64,000 bases of DNA. It comes from Thermogladius sp023256015. GTDB lineage: Archaea; Thermoproteota; Thermoprotei_A; Sulfolobales; Desulfurococcaceae. The position numbers were made by a program, and so were the translations under genes. Positions 1 to 9,411 of the stretch are shown here, one piece after another. Below the pieces are notes generated by a model, which had not been told where the DNA came from, ran no database searches, and saw nothing but the letters and a program-made list of their open reading frames with translations. The stretch covers positions 124,001-188,000 of the forward strand of contig NZ_CP151274.1 of NCBI RefSeq assembly GCF_051131135.1, in the 5' to 3' direction. Numbering within the stretch: position 1 is the first letter of the stretch; the number at the start of each line of letters is the position of its first letter.

Positions 1-2907
1 CTCCTTCTCCGTCAACCTCTTGTCGACCGCTATTGTCCCAAGCTCGCTTACCTCAACTGTGTAGCCCTCTACGTAACCTACGACGACCTCGAAGTCGCCT
101 TGTTCTAATCTCGCAGTCCTCCCCTCGATCTCGAGGTCGAAGTAGCCCTTTGTCAGGAGCCCGTGCGCGACCTCGCTCTCTCTTCCCTTGACGTACTCTA
201 TCACTCTGCCTGTTAGTTCCTTGAACTTTGGCCCGAGCCTCTTGTAGACCGGTCTCAGGGTGTAGACCACTATCTCCTCGACGCTTTTTGCGCCCTTCAC
301 CTCCACCGCTTTCGAATTGAACACCTTCTTTAAGAGCTCCGAGTGCTTTTCCACGACCTCGGCGACTTCCTTCTTGTCCGTGTAGACTATCACGCTTTTG
401 ACTGGTTGCCGCAGTTTAATCCCGGCTTTCATCCTGGCCGCCGCGACCCGGTCTGCGAGTGTCCTGACGACCTCCATCTCCCTCTCTACTGAGGGGTCGA
501 GGAGCGAATAGTCTGGCTGTGGCCAGTCGGAGAGGTGGACAGACTCGGCGCCCTCGACGGGTCTGAAGACCTTCTGGTACACGTACTCCGCAAAGAAGGG
601 TGTGAAGGGGGCAGCCACCACCAACATGTTCTTCAAGACGTAGTAGAGCACCGCGTACGCTGCTAGCTTGTCCTCGGTCTCCTCTTCCACCCATATCCTC
701 GGTCTAACGATCCTGAGATACCAGTGGCTCAGGTCTTCCACGACAAACCTCCTCCACTCTCTGACAGCTTCGTGTATCCTGTAGTTCTCGAGGCTCTCTG
801 TTATCCTGATCAAGGTGTTCGTGAAACGGCTCAACAACCATTTGTCTTCGAACTTCAGCCTGCCGGCAAACTTCTCTAAGCTGTTCCTCGAGGGGTCGAA
901 CTTGTCTAGGTTCATGTAGGTGGAGGCGAACAAGTAGACGTTCCAAGCCACTTGCAGGTCGCTCGCTACTTCGTCGATGCTCTTCCAGGAGAACCTCAGG
1001 TCTTCCCACACAGTGTTGCTCAACAGCCACAGCCTGAGCGGGTCTCTACCAACCGTTTTGATCGCTTCGTCTGCGCCCACGTAGTTGCCCAAGCTCTTGT
1101 GCATCTCCCTCCCTTTCTCGTCGAGGGCGAAACCGTGAACCAAGACAGTCTTATATGGGCTGACGCCGAAGCCTATGACGCCCGACCTCAGGAGTGAGAA
1201 GAACCACCCTCTCGTCTGGTCGTGCCCCTCTACAATGAAGTCTACGACTACCTCCCCTCCCTTGAGGTCTTGCGGGCGCCCCCTGGCAGCGTAGAAGGCT
1301 ATACCGCTGTCCAACCAGACGTCCACGACGTCTTCGACCCTTCTCATACTCCTGCCGCAAACGGGGCACTTGAGCTCGACCCTGTCGATCCATGGTCTGT
1401 GGAGGTCTGGCGGGACCTCGCCGCCCAGCCTCCTGATGTCGTCGACGTCCCCGACTACGACGTAGTGTCCATTCTCGCAAACCCAGACTGGTAGTGGCGT
1501 CCCCCAGTACCGCTGCCTAGATACCACCCAGTCCTGGACGTTCTCGAGCATGTGTAGCATCCTCTGGAGCGCCCACTCGGGTATCCACTTGACAGACTTT
1601 GCCTCCTGTACTAGCCTCTCCCTCAACCTAGATACTCTGATAACCCACTGCTTCGTTGCACGCAGGACGACGGGCGTCTTGCACCTCCAGCACACGGGGT
1701 ACTTGTGGATGATGGAGCCCTCGTACACGAGATAGCCCCTCTCTCTCAGGTCCTCGATGATCGCTCTGTTGGCGTCGCGTACGAACATGCCCTGGTACTT
1801 ACCAGCCTCCTCCGTGAAGACGCCCTCGTCGTTGACCGGGCTCACAACCAGGTCAATACCGCTCTTCTTGGCGACCTCGAAGTCCTCGAAGCCGTGGCCG
1901 GGAGCCGCGTGTACTAGGCCCGTACCCTCGTGTAGGCTTACGTACTCCTCCGAGGGGAGGACGACGTGGTACTTGCCCAGCTTCTTCTGGGCTTCGACCA
2001 GGTCTTCGAGGGGGTGTTTGTACCTTAAACCTACGAGTCTCTCGCCTGGGAACTCCTCGATGATAGAGTAGTCCTCAAGTCCCGCTAGTTCCATGACTTC
2101 CCCGAGGCGCGTCTTGGCGAGTATCCAGACCTCATCGCCCACCCTCACCCTAACATAGGTGCCCTTGGGGTTAACCATGATGAACGTGTTGGCTGGGAGA
2201 GTCCACGGAGTTGTAGTCCAGATCAGTAGGAAGGTCTTCGGCTCCCCCTCCACCGGAATCTTCACTACTATACTCGGGCTCTCGAGGTCGTGGTACTCTA
2301 CCTCGTACTCAGCGAGAGTGGTCTGGCACCGGGGACACCAGTGGACGACTCTGTAGTCCTTGTCTAACAGGCCCGACTCGTGAGCCCTCTTAATCAGCCA
2401 CCACGCTGACTCTATGTACTTGTTATCGAGGGTGTAGTAGGGGTTTTCCCAGTCCATGGCTACGCCGATTTCCTCGAACCACTTCGTCATGGAGGCCGCG
2501 TTTGTGAGGGCGAGCCTCCTACACTCCTCCACGAACTTGTCTACCCCTATCTTCTCCTCTATCTCTCTCTTGCTTGTCAAGCCGAGCTTCTGCTCGACTT
2601 TCACCTCTATGGGTAGCCCGTGGCAGTCGTAGCCGGGCTTGTCGAATACGCGGAAGCCTCTCATCCTCTTGAAGCGGAGAACCACGTCTTTCAACGTCTT
2701 GTTCCACAACGTGCCTATGTGGGGTACGTCTCCAGAGGGGTACGGCGGGCCGTCTATGAAGATGAACGTGTTCGGCGAGCGCTGGGCTTTCTCTCTCATC
2801 TTTCGGTATATCTCCACCTCCGCCCAGTAGCTCTTGACCGCGTCCTCAACGGCTCTCCAATTGTACTGTCCCGTCAGCTTACCCGGTATGGGCAAGTAGT
2901 AGCCCAC
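1..2907 (-). CDS. ileS: Isoleucyl-tRNA synthetase, 3' end cut by window edge
   Basis: Charges tRNA-Ile with isoleucine in the cytoplasm. The reading frame is open from position 2907 to the window edge (969 codons), so the C-terminus is missing. I see the class I signature HIGT at residues 63-66, a CP1 editing region, several CxxC zinc pairs (WCPRC, VCWRC, CPVC) and the second signature as MHKSLGN near residues 602-608 in place of KMSKS. The order and spacing fit archaeal IleRS. The start is GTG at 2907; an in-frame TAG lies immediately upstream, so it cannot start earlier. No clear Shine-Dalgarno is visible, so a leaderless or short-leader mRNA is possible. It diverges from the small gene at 3020. 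Confidence 0.96.
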   Translation of the reverse strand, partial: MGYYLPIPGKLTGQYNWRAVEDAVKSYWAEVEIYRKMREKAQRSPNTFIFIDGPPYPSGDVPHIGTLWNKTLKDVVLRFKRMRGFRVFDKPGYDCHGLPIEVKVEQKLGLTSKREIEEKIGVDKFVEECRRLALTNAASMTKWFEEIGVAMDWENPYYTLDNKYIESAWWLIKRAHESGLLDKDYRVVHWCPRCQTTLAEYEVEYHDLESPSIVVKIPVEGEPKTFLLIWTTTPWTLPANTFIMVNPKGTYVRVRVGDEVWILAKTRLGEVMELAGLEDYSIIEEFPGERLVGLRYKHPLEDLVEAQKKLGKYHVVLPSEEYVSLHEGTGLVHAAPGHGFEDFEVAKKSGIDLVVSPVNDEGVFTEEAGKYQGMFVRDANRAIIEDLRERGYLVYEGSIIHKYPVCWRCKTPVVLRATKQWVIRVSRLRERLVQEAKSVKWIPEWALQRMLHMLENVQDWVVSRQRYWGTPLPVWVCENGHYVVVGDVDDIRRLGGEVPPDLHRPWIDRVELKCPVCGRSMRRVEDVVDVWLDSGIAFYAARGRPQDLKGGEVVVDFIVEGHDQTRGWFFSLLRSGVIGFGVSPYKTVLVHGFALDEKGREMHKSLGNYVGADEAIKTVGRDPLRLWLLSNTVWEDLRFSWKSIDEVASDLQVAWNVYLFASTYMNLDKFDPSRNSLEKFAGRLKFEDKWLLSRFTNTLIRITESLENYRIHEAVREWRRFVVEDLSHWYLRIVRPRIWVEEETEDKLAAYAVLYYVLKNMLVVAAPFTPFFAEYVYQKVFRPVEGAESVHLSDWPQPDYSLLDPSVEREMEVVRTLADRVAAARMKAGIKLRQPVKSVIVYTDKKEVAEVVEKHSELLKKVFNSKAVEVKGAKSVEEIVVYTLRPVYKRLGPKFKELTGRVIEYVKGRESEVAHGLLTKGYFDLEIEGRTARLEQGDFEVVVGYVEGYTVEVSELGTIAVDKRLTEKE

Positions 2908-3019
2908 CTAGGTCTGGTCAAATAGCAGTGATAACACTAGTAATAAATCCTAACGTTTTTAACTCAATTACCGCCCGCTTTTTAAGTTCATCCAGGTGCA
3001 ATTAGAGCGTGGTGGTTTA

Positions 3020-3337
3020 TTGCTCGAGGAGCTGGTCTTGAGCGTAGTACGCGAGTACAAGCCGTCCCGGAGCACCCTCCACTCCATTGTTTACTTGAAG
3101 AACGGGGTGTTGCTGAAGGACTGGACTCTGACCATAACAGGCGTGTACAGTGAGAGGCTTGAAAGAGTCGTGGAGGAGCTGATAAACTCCGGCTCTATCA
3201 GGGTGTGCAACAACGGTAGACTGACAACGGACACGTGCCCTTCAGACAACAAGGACTTGAGTAGTATAGTAGACGAGGCTATAAGGAGGTTCGTGAGGGA
3301 GTCTTTCAGCTCGTCTCCGGTGCTTCGGCTATCCTAG
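3020..3337 (+). CDS. Small winged-helix-like hypothetical protein
   Basis: A 105-residue protein I cannot assign to a named family. It alternates helix-like and strand-like segments (LEELVLSVVREYKPSR, then YLKNGVLLKDWTL, then a helix VERVVEELINSG-like and a short wing-like strand SIRVCNNGRLTT), which resembles a winged helix-turn-helix fold; a DNA-binding role is inference. I place the start at TTG 3020: GGTG lies at 3011-3014, five bases upstream, and a TATA-like TTTTTAAG lies at about 2979-2986, which would start the RNA near 3008. An in-frame GTG at 2996 would add eight residues. The 3' end overlaps the convergent HD-protein gene by 32 bases. Confidence 0.7.
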   Translation: MLEELVLSVVREYKPSRSTLHSIVYLKNGVLLKDWTLTITGVYSERLERVVEELINSGSIRVCNNGRLTTDTCPSDNKDLSSIVDEAIRRFVRESFSSSPVLRLS

Positions 3338-4919
3338 CCTTGACCAAGTCGCTTATGACGTTCGCTACGATCTCTTTGGCCTCCGCGACTTCGTCCTCGT
3401 CGAGCATCTTGTACTTGCGCCTCTCGAGGTAGACCGTGACCAGGGCCTCTGGTACTAACCCGTGCCTCTCCGCGAAACTGTTGAAGTTGACCTCTTTGTA
3501 GCCGATCACCTTGGAGTCCTTCAGGGATACGACTAGGAGGTGCTTGACTATCTCGCTACCAGCGGAGGGGAACACGTCTACTTTGTTGTAGAGGGTGAGC
3601 ACGTCCTCGTCTGAGAGCTGCAGCTTGCCGAACCTACTGTTCAGCTCGCTGACGATCTCGCTCTTTATCTTGTTCTTCAAGTCCCTGCTAAACCTCGTGG
3701 AGAACAGTACCCTGGCGTCCTCTAGCTTCAGGACCTCTCTACTGAGGAGCTTCCATATGGGTTTCCTCGTAACAAAGAGGCTCTCGAGAGCCCTCTTAGC
3801 GAAGTCTCTGTCCTCGCACTCGAGCTCAGACGCAGGCTGGTATACTAGGGACTGGAGTACCCCGTAGATGCTGAAATCGTTCAAGAGTACGTACTTGGAC
3901 CACTCGTTCCTGTCCAGCATGTCTTCGAGGATGCCGGTGACCCTGCTCTTGATGCACTTGAGCAACCGCCCTACAGTCTCGACGAACGCTATGTTCACGT
4001 GGTGGAAGTACACGTTCTTGTACATCATCTTCCTCGCCTCCAACAGCCTTACGAGGTCGTCGACCGCCTTGCTAGACACGGCAGGCTTCAGCAGGCCGTC
4101 GTGCTCTACTATGAACGTGTTCCTCAGGAGCCACTCCTCGTTTATCTCCCCTATAGCGAGGCCCGTGTAGTAGGAGTCCCGCTTGAGGTAGTCCATTATA
4201 TCGCTCGTAAAGATGTAGTCCCTCACCACAAGCCTAACTATCGTGCTCAGCGCTTTATCGCGGGTCGGGACGAAGAAGTCCTCTGGCTTGATATGCCCCT
4301 TCTTAAGGAGCTCCGTGTAGTCCTTCATACCGAGCGGCGGCTTCAATCCGTCGTCCAGCACGTTCAGAGCGTACTCGGGGTCGACCCCGAGCGCCTTGTA
4401 GTTGTCCTTGAGGGCCTGCTCGATCAGGCGGCGGATGTTCTCCCTGTAAATGAGGTACCCGAGGATCTCGTGGTTGCCTATGACATATGGTAGGAAGTCC
4501 CTCGTCTTGTAAACGTACTCGTCGAAGGCATGGCTGAAGGGTCCGTGCCCAATGTCGTGTAGCAATCCAAGCAGCCTCGTAGCGAGCGAGATCTCCTTGA
4601 GCCTCGCCGAGAGCTCGCTGTAGTGCTTGGACTGCGAGAGGTACTCTAAGCTACCCTTGAGGAGGTAAGTGATGTACTTGTACGACACGTGCATCACGCC
4701 GAGGCTGTGGTTGAACCTCGTGTGGGTGGCACTGGGGTATACGAAGTGGGCCATCTGGAGTTGTAGAATGTACCTCAGCCTCTGAAGGGGCCAGCTGTCC
4801 ATTACGATGTCTTCAACGCCCTTTATGTAGTCTATGTAGTTGTAGATCACGTCCCTGACCTGGGCGTTGAACGGGAGCATCCACGGGAACGGGCTTGGGC
4901 CTGACTCCAACTCGATCAC
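3306..4919 (-). CDS. HD-superfamily phosphohydrolase (SAMHD1/dGTPase-like)
   Basis: A 537-residue metal-dependent phosphohydrolase of the HD superfamily. The H...HD...D metal set is visible: H71 in the RFNHSLG motif, H121-D122 in LLHDIGHGPFSH, and D240 in the SDIMDYLKRD motif. The N-terminal HTRFNHSLG and third-motif DYLKRD contexts are those of the SAMHD1/dGTPase branch, which splits dNTPs into nucleoside and triphosphate. The second half has no motif I recognise. Substrate is inferred from the family. Start is GTG at 4919. A zinc-ribbon gene lies 50 bases upstream on the same strand and may be cotranscribed. Confidence 0.88.
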   Translation of the reverse strand: MIELESGPSPFPWMLPFNAQVRDVIYNYIDYIKGVEDIVMDSWPLQRLRYILQLQMAHFVYPSATHTRFNHSLGVMHVSYKYITYLLKGSLEYLSQSKHYSELSARLKEISLATRLLGLLHDIGHGPFSHAFDEYVYKTRDFLPYVIGNHEILGYLIYRENIRRLIEQALKDNYKALGVDPEYALNVLDDGLKPPLGMKDYTELLKKGHIKPEDFFVPTRDKALSTIVRLVVRDYIFTSDIMDYLKRDSYYTGLAIGEINEEWLLRNTFIVEHDGLLKPAVSSKAVDDLVRLLEARKMMYKNVYFHHVNIAFVETVGRLLKCIKSRVTGILEDMLDRNEWSKYVLLNDFSIYGVLQSLVYQPASELECEDRDFAKRALESLFVTRKPIWKLLSREVLKLEDARVLFSTRFSRDLKNKIKSEIVSELNSRFGKLQLSDEDVLTLYNKVDVFPSAGSEIVKHLLVVSLKDSKVIGYKEVNFNSFAERHGLVPEALVTVYLERRKYKMLDEDEVAEAKEIVANVISDLVKARIAEAPETS

Positions 4920-4969
4920 GGCGAGTACTATTTTCCTTCAACAAAATACACTTGCGATCTTAATAAATA

Positions 4970-5179
4970 TTACTTCCCAGACTTCATCTTCTCTATCAAC
5001 GCCTTGTAGGGCGACTCGAGGAAAAACCCGTTCCTGCAAACGGGGCACACTACTAGGACAGGGCGGCTCCTCTCCTCAGGGACGGTCTTCGAGTCTGCCA
5101 CGTATAGAACCGACTCGTAGACGAAGTAGAAGTCGCTCGGTCTACCCCTGAAGCCGCAGAACGGGCACTCCAGCTCCAT
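4970..5179 (-). CDS. Small zinc-ribbon protein
   Basis: A 69-residue protein with two CxxC knuckles, CPFC near residue 5 and CPVC near residue 45, about 36 residues apart, which is typical of a zinc ribbon. The middle is strand-rich and the C-terminus is a basic helix. No enzymatic motif is visible. It sits head-on to the peroxiredoxin promoter region and just upstream of the HD phosphohydrolase on the same strand, so the two could share an mRNA. Function is unknown; a nucleic-acid or protein-binding role is only a guess from the fold. Confidence 0.75.
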   Translation of the reverse strand: MELECPFCGFRGRPSDFYFVYESVLYVADSKTVPEERSRPVLVVCPVCRNGFFLESPYKALIEKMKSGK

Positions 5180-5268
5180 TCCCTCAACCGATCAGAGGTT
5201 GGTTGAGATCCCTATTAAGTTTGGTGTTAGAAACACTCCTCTTTGAATTAGTTTCAGAAACCAAAAAG

Positions 5269-5276
5269 TTTATAAA
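5269..5276 (+). promoter_or_regulatory. TATA box for the peroxiredoxin gene
   Basis: TTTATAAA preceded by a purine-rich BRE-like AAAAAG. It predicts an RNA start near 5298, leaving a short leader that carries GGTG at 5303-5306, five bases before the GTG start at 5312. Confidence 0.75.
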
Positions 5277-5311
5277 TCAAACCCCTAGATAAAGTATTCT
5301 TAGGTGGGAAA

Positions 5312-6037
5312 GTGCCCGGCATGATGCCTCTGATCGGCGAGAAACTCCCTGAAATGACTGTCATGACTACGCACGGCCCGAAGAAACTGCCAGACGACTA
5401 CCTAGGGAAGTACCTTGTCTTGTTCAGCCACCCCGCGGACTTCACACCCGTCTGTACAACCGAGTTCATAGGCTTCGCAGTTAGGTACGAGGACTTCAAG
5501 AAGCTGAACGCCGAGCTTCTGGGGCTCAGCGTTGACAGCACCTTCTCCCACATCAAGTGGGTCGAGTGGATCAAGGAGAAGTTTAAGATCGAGATACCGT
5601 TCCCGATAATCGCTGACCCGACAGGCGAGGTCGCCAGGAAGCTGGGCATGCTACATGCCCAGTCCGCTACGAGCACTGTGAGAGCTGTCATCATCGTGGA
5701 CGACAAGGGTATTGTCAGGGCAGTCCTCTACTACCCGCAGGAGACAGGCAGGAACCTCGACGAGATACTAAGGCTCATCAAGGCTCTCCAGGTCAACGAC
5801 AAGTACCACAGGGCTCTGCCGGCCAACTGGCCTAACAACGCGCTGATCGGAGACGCCGTGATAGTGCCGCCCGCCGCCACAGTACAGGAGGCTGCTGAGA
5901 GGCTGCAAAAGTACAAGTGCTTCGACTGGTGGTTCTGCATCGAGGAAGGCAAGGTACCCGCGGAAGAGGTCAACCAGGTCAGGTCGTGGCTCGAGAGAGC
6001 GGCGAAGCCCTGGAAGCTCCAAGTCCCTGAGAAGTAG
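5312..6037 (+). CDS. Peroxiredoxin (Prx6-type, archaeal thioredoxin peroxidase)
   Basis: Reduces hydrogen peroxide and organic peroxides in the cytoplasm. The 241-residue length and motifs match the archaeal Prx6-type enzymes such as that of Aeropyrum pernix. The peroxidatic cysteine is C48 in the PADFTPVCTTEF motif; two further cysteines, C203 and C209 in CFDWWFC, are placed like the resolving pair of the archaeal enzymes. GTG at 5312 has GGTG five bases upstream; an ATG three codons later is an alternative. It has its own strong promoter and is followed by a T-run, so it is probably monocistronic. Confidence 0.95.
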   Translation: MPGMMPLIGEKLPEMTVMTTHGPKKLPDDYLGKYLVLFSHPADFTPVCTTEFIGFAVRYEDFKKLNAELLGLSVDSTFSHIKWVEWIKEKFKIEIPFPIIADPTGEVARKLGMLHAQSATSTVRAVIIVDDKGIVRAVLYYPQETGRNLDEILRLIKALQVNDKYHRALPANWPNNALIGDAVIVPPAATVQEAAERLQKYKCFDWWFCIEEGKVPAEEVNQVRSWLERAAKPWKLQVPEK

Positions 6038-6042
6038 CCCAA

Positions 6043-6050
6043 CCTTTTTT
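6043..6050 (+). terminator. T-run after peroxiredoxin gene
   Basis: Six T residues (with preceding CC) beginning a few bases past the TAG stop of the peroxiredoxin gene, typical of archaeal intrinsic termination, which needs only a T-rich non-template tract. Confidence 0.5.
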
Positions 6051-6121
6051 CTACATACACCTCCGCACATCTCCTAACCCGATTGTATGTTTTAGCTATA
6101 AACATATAGAATATTCACATT

Positions 6122-6140
6122 TTTATTTAAGCTTATATAC
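6122..6140 (+). promoter_or_regulatory. Promoter of the liv-type transporter operon
   Basis: An AT-rich block with TTTATTTAAG and TTATATAC 30-50 bases upstream of the GTG start at 6170. Either could be the TATA box; the second would give a nearly leaderless mRNA. Confidence 0.55.
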
Positions 6141-6169
6141 AACTCCCACCTCTATTACTCTCCTACAAG

Positions 6170-7435
6170 GTGAGCGACTGGTTGAAGTTGTCTCCAGCGA
6201 GTTTGGCCTTACTACTCATAGGACTTGTAGTGGGGTTCCCGCTAGGATACGTGACCAGCACCGCCCTCTCCCCCCAGTCAACCAGTGCCCCGCAGGCGGG
6301 CCAGGCTAGGGAGTACCAGATCGGCTTCACCTTACCGCTGTCTGGAGAGCTGTCCTCCATCGGCAAGATATGGGAGAAAGTCGTCTACCTCGCTCTTGAC
6401 GACCTGAACAACGAGGTCAAGGCCTACGGTTTCAACGTTACCTTCAAGCCCGTAATACTGGACGACGGTACACAGGACGACAAGGCCCTCGCTAACGTGC
6501 AGAGCTTCGCCCAGATGGGTATAAAGGTCGTCATAGGCCCGGCCGCCAGCTCGCAGGTCAAGGCTGTCAAGTCGTTCGCGGACGCCAACCACATCGTCAT
6601 CATATCCCCGTCCTCGACGGCGCCTACCCTCGCGATACCGAACGACTTCATATTCAGAACCGTGGGTAGCGACGCGAAGCAGGCTAAGGCCCTTGCTACT
6701 CTAGCTTACACGCAAGGCGCCCGTACGGTAGTAGTCTTCCACCGCAACGACGAGTACGGCAACGCCTTCGCCGACTTCTTCACGAGGTACTTCTCCCAGT
6801 TCAACAACACGAAGGTGTACGACCTGCCATACCAGGCAGGCCTGAGCGACTACACCTCCGAGGTCAACGCCCTCGCCTCCAAGGTGCAGTCCACTGGCGC
6901 GGACTCCGTGGTGTTGATAGCCTTCGACACGGACGCCGCTAACATCCTAGCACACGCCGCCGGCAACAGCGTTCTTTCCAGTGTTAGGTGGTTCTTGTCC
7001 GAGGGGCCGCACGGGGCCCAGGAGCTCCTCTCGCCGACGATAGGGCAGTTCGCGCAGAAGGCCAGGCTGCTCGGCACGAGACCCCTCTTCGTCCACAACC
7101 CGCTATACGACGAGTTTGCTAAGAAGCTGAAGGAGAAGTACGGTGTAGAGCCCACCGTCTTCTGCGACACCCTCTACGACGCAGTACAGCTCGCTGGATG
7201 GGCCATCCTCAGAGCCGGCAAGTACGACGGCGACGCGATAAGGGCTGCCCTCGTCGAGGTGGCCAAGCACTACTATGGCCCTAGCGGCTGGACCATGTTC
7301 GACGAAAACGGTGACAAGGCCTTCCAGGACTACGGCGTGTGGGCGATCGTCAAGACAGACCAGGGATACCAGTTCATGGACGTCGGCATGGTCCAAGGCG
7401 ACTCTGTGATCTTCACTACGACGCCGTACAGGTGA
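6170..7435 (+). CDS. livK: Branched-chain amino acid-type ABC transporter, substrate-binding protein
   Basis: Extracellular binding protein of a LivKHMGF-type importer, 421 residues. Residues about 10-32 form one hydrophobic segment, followed by a Ser/Thr/Pro/Gln linker and then the periplasmic-binding type I domain beginning with the IGFTLPLSGELSSIG-like motif usual for LivK proteins. There is no lipobox cysteine, so the protein is probably held to the membrane by its N-terminal helix, as in other crenarchaea. The substrate may be leucine-type amino acids or another amino acid or amide; sequence alone does not decide. It leads a five-gene operon. Confidence 0.92.
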   Translation: MSDWLKLSPASLALLLIGLVVGFPLGYVTSTALSPQSTSAPQAGQAREYQIGFTLPLSGELSSIGKIWEKVVYLALDDLNNEVKAYGFNVTFKPVILDDGTQDDKALANVQSFAQMGIKVVIGPAASSQVKAVKSFADANHIVIISPSSTAPTLAIPNDFIFRTVGSDAKQAKALATLAYTQGARTVVVFHRNDEYGNAFADFFTRYFSQFNNTKVYDLPYQAGLSDYTSEVNALASKVQSTGADSVVLIAFDTDAANILAHAAGNSVLSSVRWFLSEGPHGAQELLSPTIGQFAQKARLLGTRPLFVHNPLYDEFAKKLKEKYGVEPTVFCDTLYDAVQLAGWAILRAGKYDGDAIRAALVEVAKHYYGPSGWTMFDENGDKAFQDYGVWAIVKTDQGYQFMDVGMVQGDSVIFTTTPYR

Positions 7436-7441
7436 CGAGCC

Positions 7442-8407
7442 GTGATGATAACCCAAGACTTAGTCAGTTTTTTCCTCTTCTCCCTTCTCTACCTCACCGT
7501 GACCATACCCCTCGTCCTCGCTTACCGCGTTACTAAAGTGATCAACTTCACCGTCGCAAACTACATAACTTACGGGGCCTACACAGCTGTTTTACTGGAC
7601 TACTATATGAGGAGCAGTTTCGGGCACAACTCGCTCTTGCTAACGGTACTCTCCTCATTTGCGGTTACGGGCTTGATCGCCGTAATGTCTAATTTAGCCG
7701 TCTTCAAGCCTCTCGCCGAGATGAGGGTGAAGGGGGACGTCCTCATGATCGCCTCCATGGGGCTGTGGATCGTCCTCAAGTACGTGCTCTACATCGTGTC
7801 GGATATCGCGAGCTCCGCTTGGAGGACGAACCTGGTCTCGTACTCCCAGATCCACTACGACGATATCTCCCTGTTAACGGTGAGAGCCGGGCTTGTAGGC
7901 GTACAGCAGAGCCTTGTAGTCTTCCCACTACTCGCGGTCGCGTCCATGTTTATCCTATACCTGGTCTTAAGCGAGACTAGAGTGGGTAGGGCTGTACTCG
8001 CGGTCGCGGACAACAGCGTGCTGGCGTCGCTCTCGGGTGTCGCCGTGGGAAGAGTTGTCAGCCTCACCTGGTTTCTCACAGCCGGTCTCACATCGCTGGC
8101 AGGTGTCATGTGGACCACGTACAGTGGGGCAATAACGCCCGAGGTAGGAGACTCCCTCATACTACAGGTTTTCACTATCGCTTTCATAGGTGGTCTCTCA
8201 TCACTCACGAGGACAGCCGCTGGTGCACTGCTGATTAGCGGAGTGGAGAACTTTGGCACAGACCTCTTGAGCACGTACCTGGGCTTGCCGACTAGCATTA
8301 AGCCAATGCTCACGTTTACCGTGCTACTCGCGACTCTGATCGTAAGCCCACCACTTGGAGTTGCGGGTGGTGTGCCGTACAGGTTTACGAGGGGTGCTAG
8401 ACGTTGA
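7442..8407 (+). CDS. livH: ABC transporter permease, LivH type
   Basis: Inner-membrane permease of 321 residues with about eight hydrophobic segments and the family's RVTKVINFTVANYITYGAY-like N-terminal motif. GTG at 7442 follows GGTGA, which overlaps the stop of the binding-protein gene; ATG at 7445 is nearly as good. Its last bases overlap the next permease gene (TTGA), so the two are translationally coupled. It pairs with LivM to form the translocation channel. Confidence 0.92.
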   Translation: MMITQDLVSFFLFSLLYLTVTIPLVLAYRVTKVINFTVANYITYGAYTAVLLDYYMRSSFGHNSLLLTVLSSFAVTGLIAVMSNLAVFKPLAEMRVKGDVLMIASMGLWIVLKYVLYIVSDIASSAWRTNLVSYSQIHYDDISLLTVRAGLVGVQQSLVVFPLLAVASMFILYLVLSETRVGRAVLAVADNSVLASLSGVAVGRVVSLTWFLTAGLTSLAGVMWTTYSGAITPEVGDSLILQVFTIAFIGGLSSLTRTAAGALLISGVENFGTDLLSTYLGLPTSIKPMLTFTVLLATLIVSPPLGVAGGVPYRFTRGARR

Positions 8408-9396
8408 TCGACGTGTTGGGCTTCCTGATCACTCTAACCACCTATATCGGCATCTACTTGGTCCTCTCCCTGACGCTGACTCTCGAGGTGTCAAGCGGGA
8501 TCACGAACTTCGGCAAGGTGGCGTTCTACGGCTTGGGAGCCTACACTGGCGCACTCATAGGAACCTACCTGCCACTAGCAATTGCTGGTAGCAGGGCGTC
8601 TCCCTTCGACGTGAACGGGATACAGCTCTTGTACACGATATCGAAGAGCAACCCTGTACTCGACCTGTCCGTTTTCTTGTTGTCCCTTGCCGCCGGGTTC
8701 GCTGTTTCGGCTCTTTTTGGCCTACTGTTGACGTACCCTATCCACAGGGTCGGAAGCGCTCTAGTCGGGTTCACACTCCTGAGCACGGGCGAAGTCCTGA
8801 GGCTCTTCTACCTGAACACAGAGCCGCTAGGCGAGAGCAAGGGGTTCATGGGCATACCAAACCCCTTCGCGTGGCTTCCGCAGGCCAGGGGGGCCGAGGC
8901 GCTGTACCTCATTATAGTGTGGTGCTTCGTAGGCCTCACCCACTTCACCGTTAGCAGGATAATGAACTCGCCGCTCGGCAGGATTCTGAAGGGGATGCGC
9001 GACGACGAGCTCGTCGCCCTGTACGCGGGCTGGCCGACGCCCCTGATCAAGTCCAAGGTACTTGCCCTTACGTCCGGCTTTACGGGTGTAGCGGGAGTCC
9101 TCTGGGCGTACTACTTCACGAGTATAAACCCGAACATGTTCACCCCCTCGCTCACCTTCAATATATGGGCAATGGTGATCCTCGGCGGTATAGACAGCAT
9201 AGTGGGCGGCGTGTTGGGCACTGTCCTCCTCGCCTCCGTGGACTACGCCACGAGGTTCGTCATACCCTTCATTGGCACAACGCTTGTGACCCCCGACTAC
9301 CTCCGCTGGATCATAGTGGGGCTGGTAATGCTGGTCGTCCTACTTAAGAAGCCGGAGGGTCTCGCACCTAGACGAGGAGGCGTGTCAAAGCTGTGA
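8404..9396 (+). CDS. livM: ABC transporter permease, LivM type
   Basis: Second permease of the importer, 330 residues, with about nine membrane segments. The LTLEVSSGITNFGKVAFYG-like motif and the later GRILKGMRDDE coupling segment are LivM features. It starts at TTG 8404, overlapping the TGA of livH by four bases. The C-terminus ends in a basic cytoplasmic tail. Its place between livH and the two ATPases matches standard liv operon order. Confidence 0.92.
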   Translation: MIDVLGFLITLTTYIGIYLVLSLTLTLEVSSGITNFGKVAFYGLGAYTGALIGTYLPLAIAGSRASPFDVNGIQLLYTISKSNPVLDLSVFLLSLAAGFAVSALFGLLLTYPIHRVGSALVGFTLLSTGEVLRLFYLNTEPLGESKGFMGIPNPFAWLPQARGAEALYLIIVWCFVGLTHFTVSRIMNSPLGRILKGMRDDELVALYAGWPTPLIKSKVLALTSGFTGVAGVLWAYYFTSINPNMFTPSLTFNIWAMVILGGIDSIVGGVLGTVLLASVDYATRFVIPFIGTTLVTPDYLRWIIVGLVMLVVLLKKPEGLAPRRGGVSKL

Positions 9397-9411
9397 GAGG
9401 GGTGGGAGAGC

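Noticed and set aside
1..2907. Many short plus-strand frames opposite ileS
   Set aside because: They are antisense shadows of a GC-rich synthetase gene, without promoters or family motifs.
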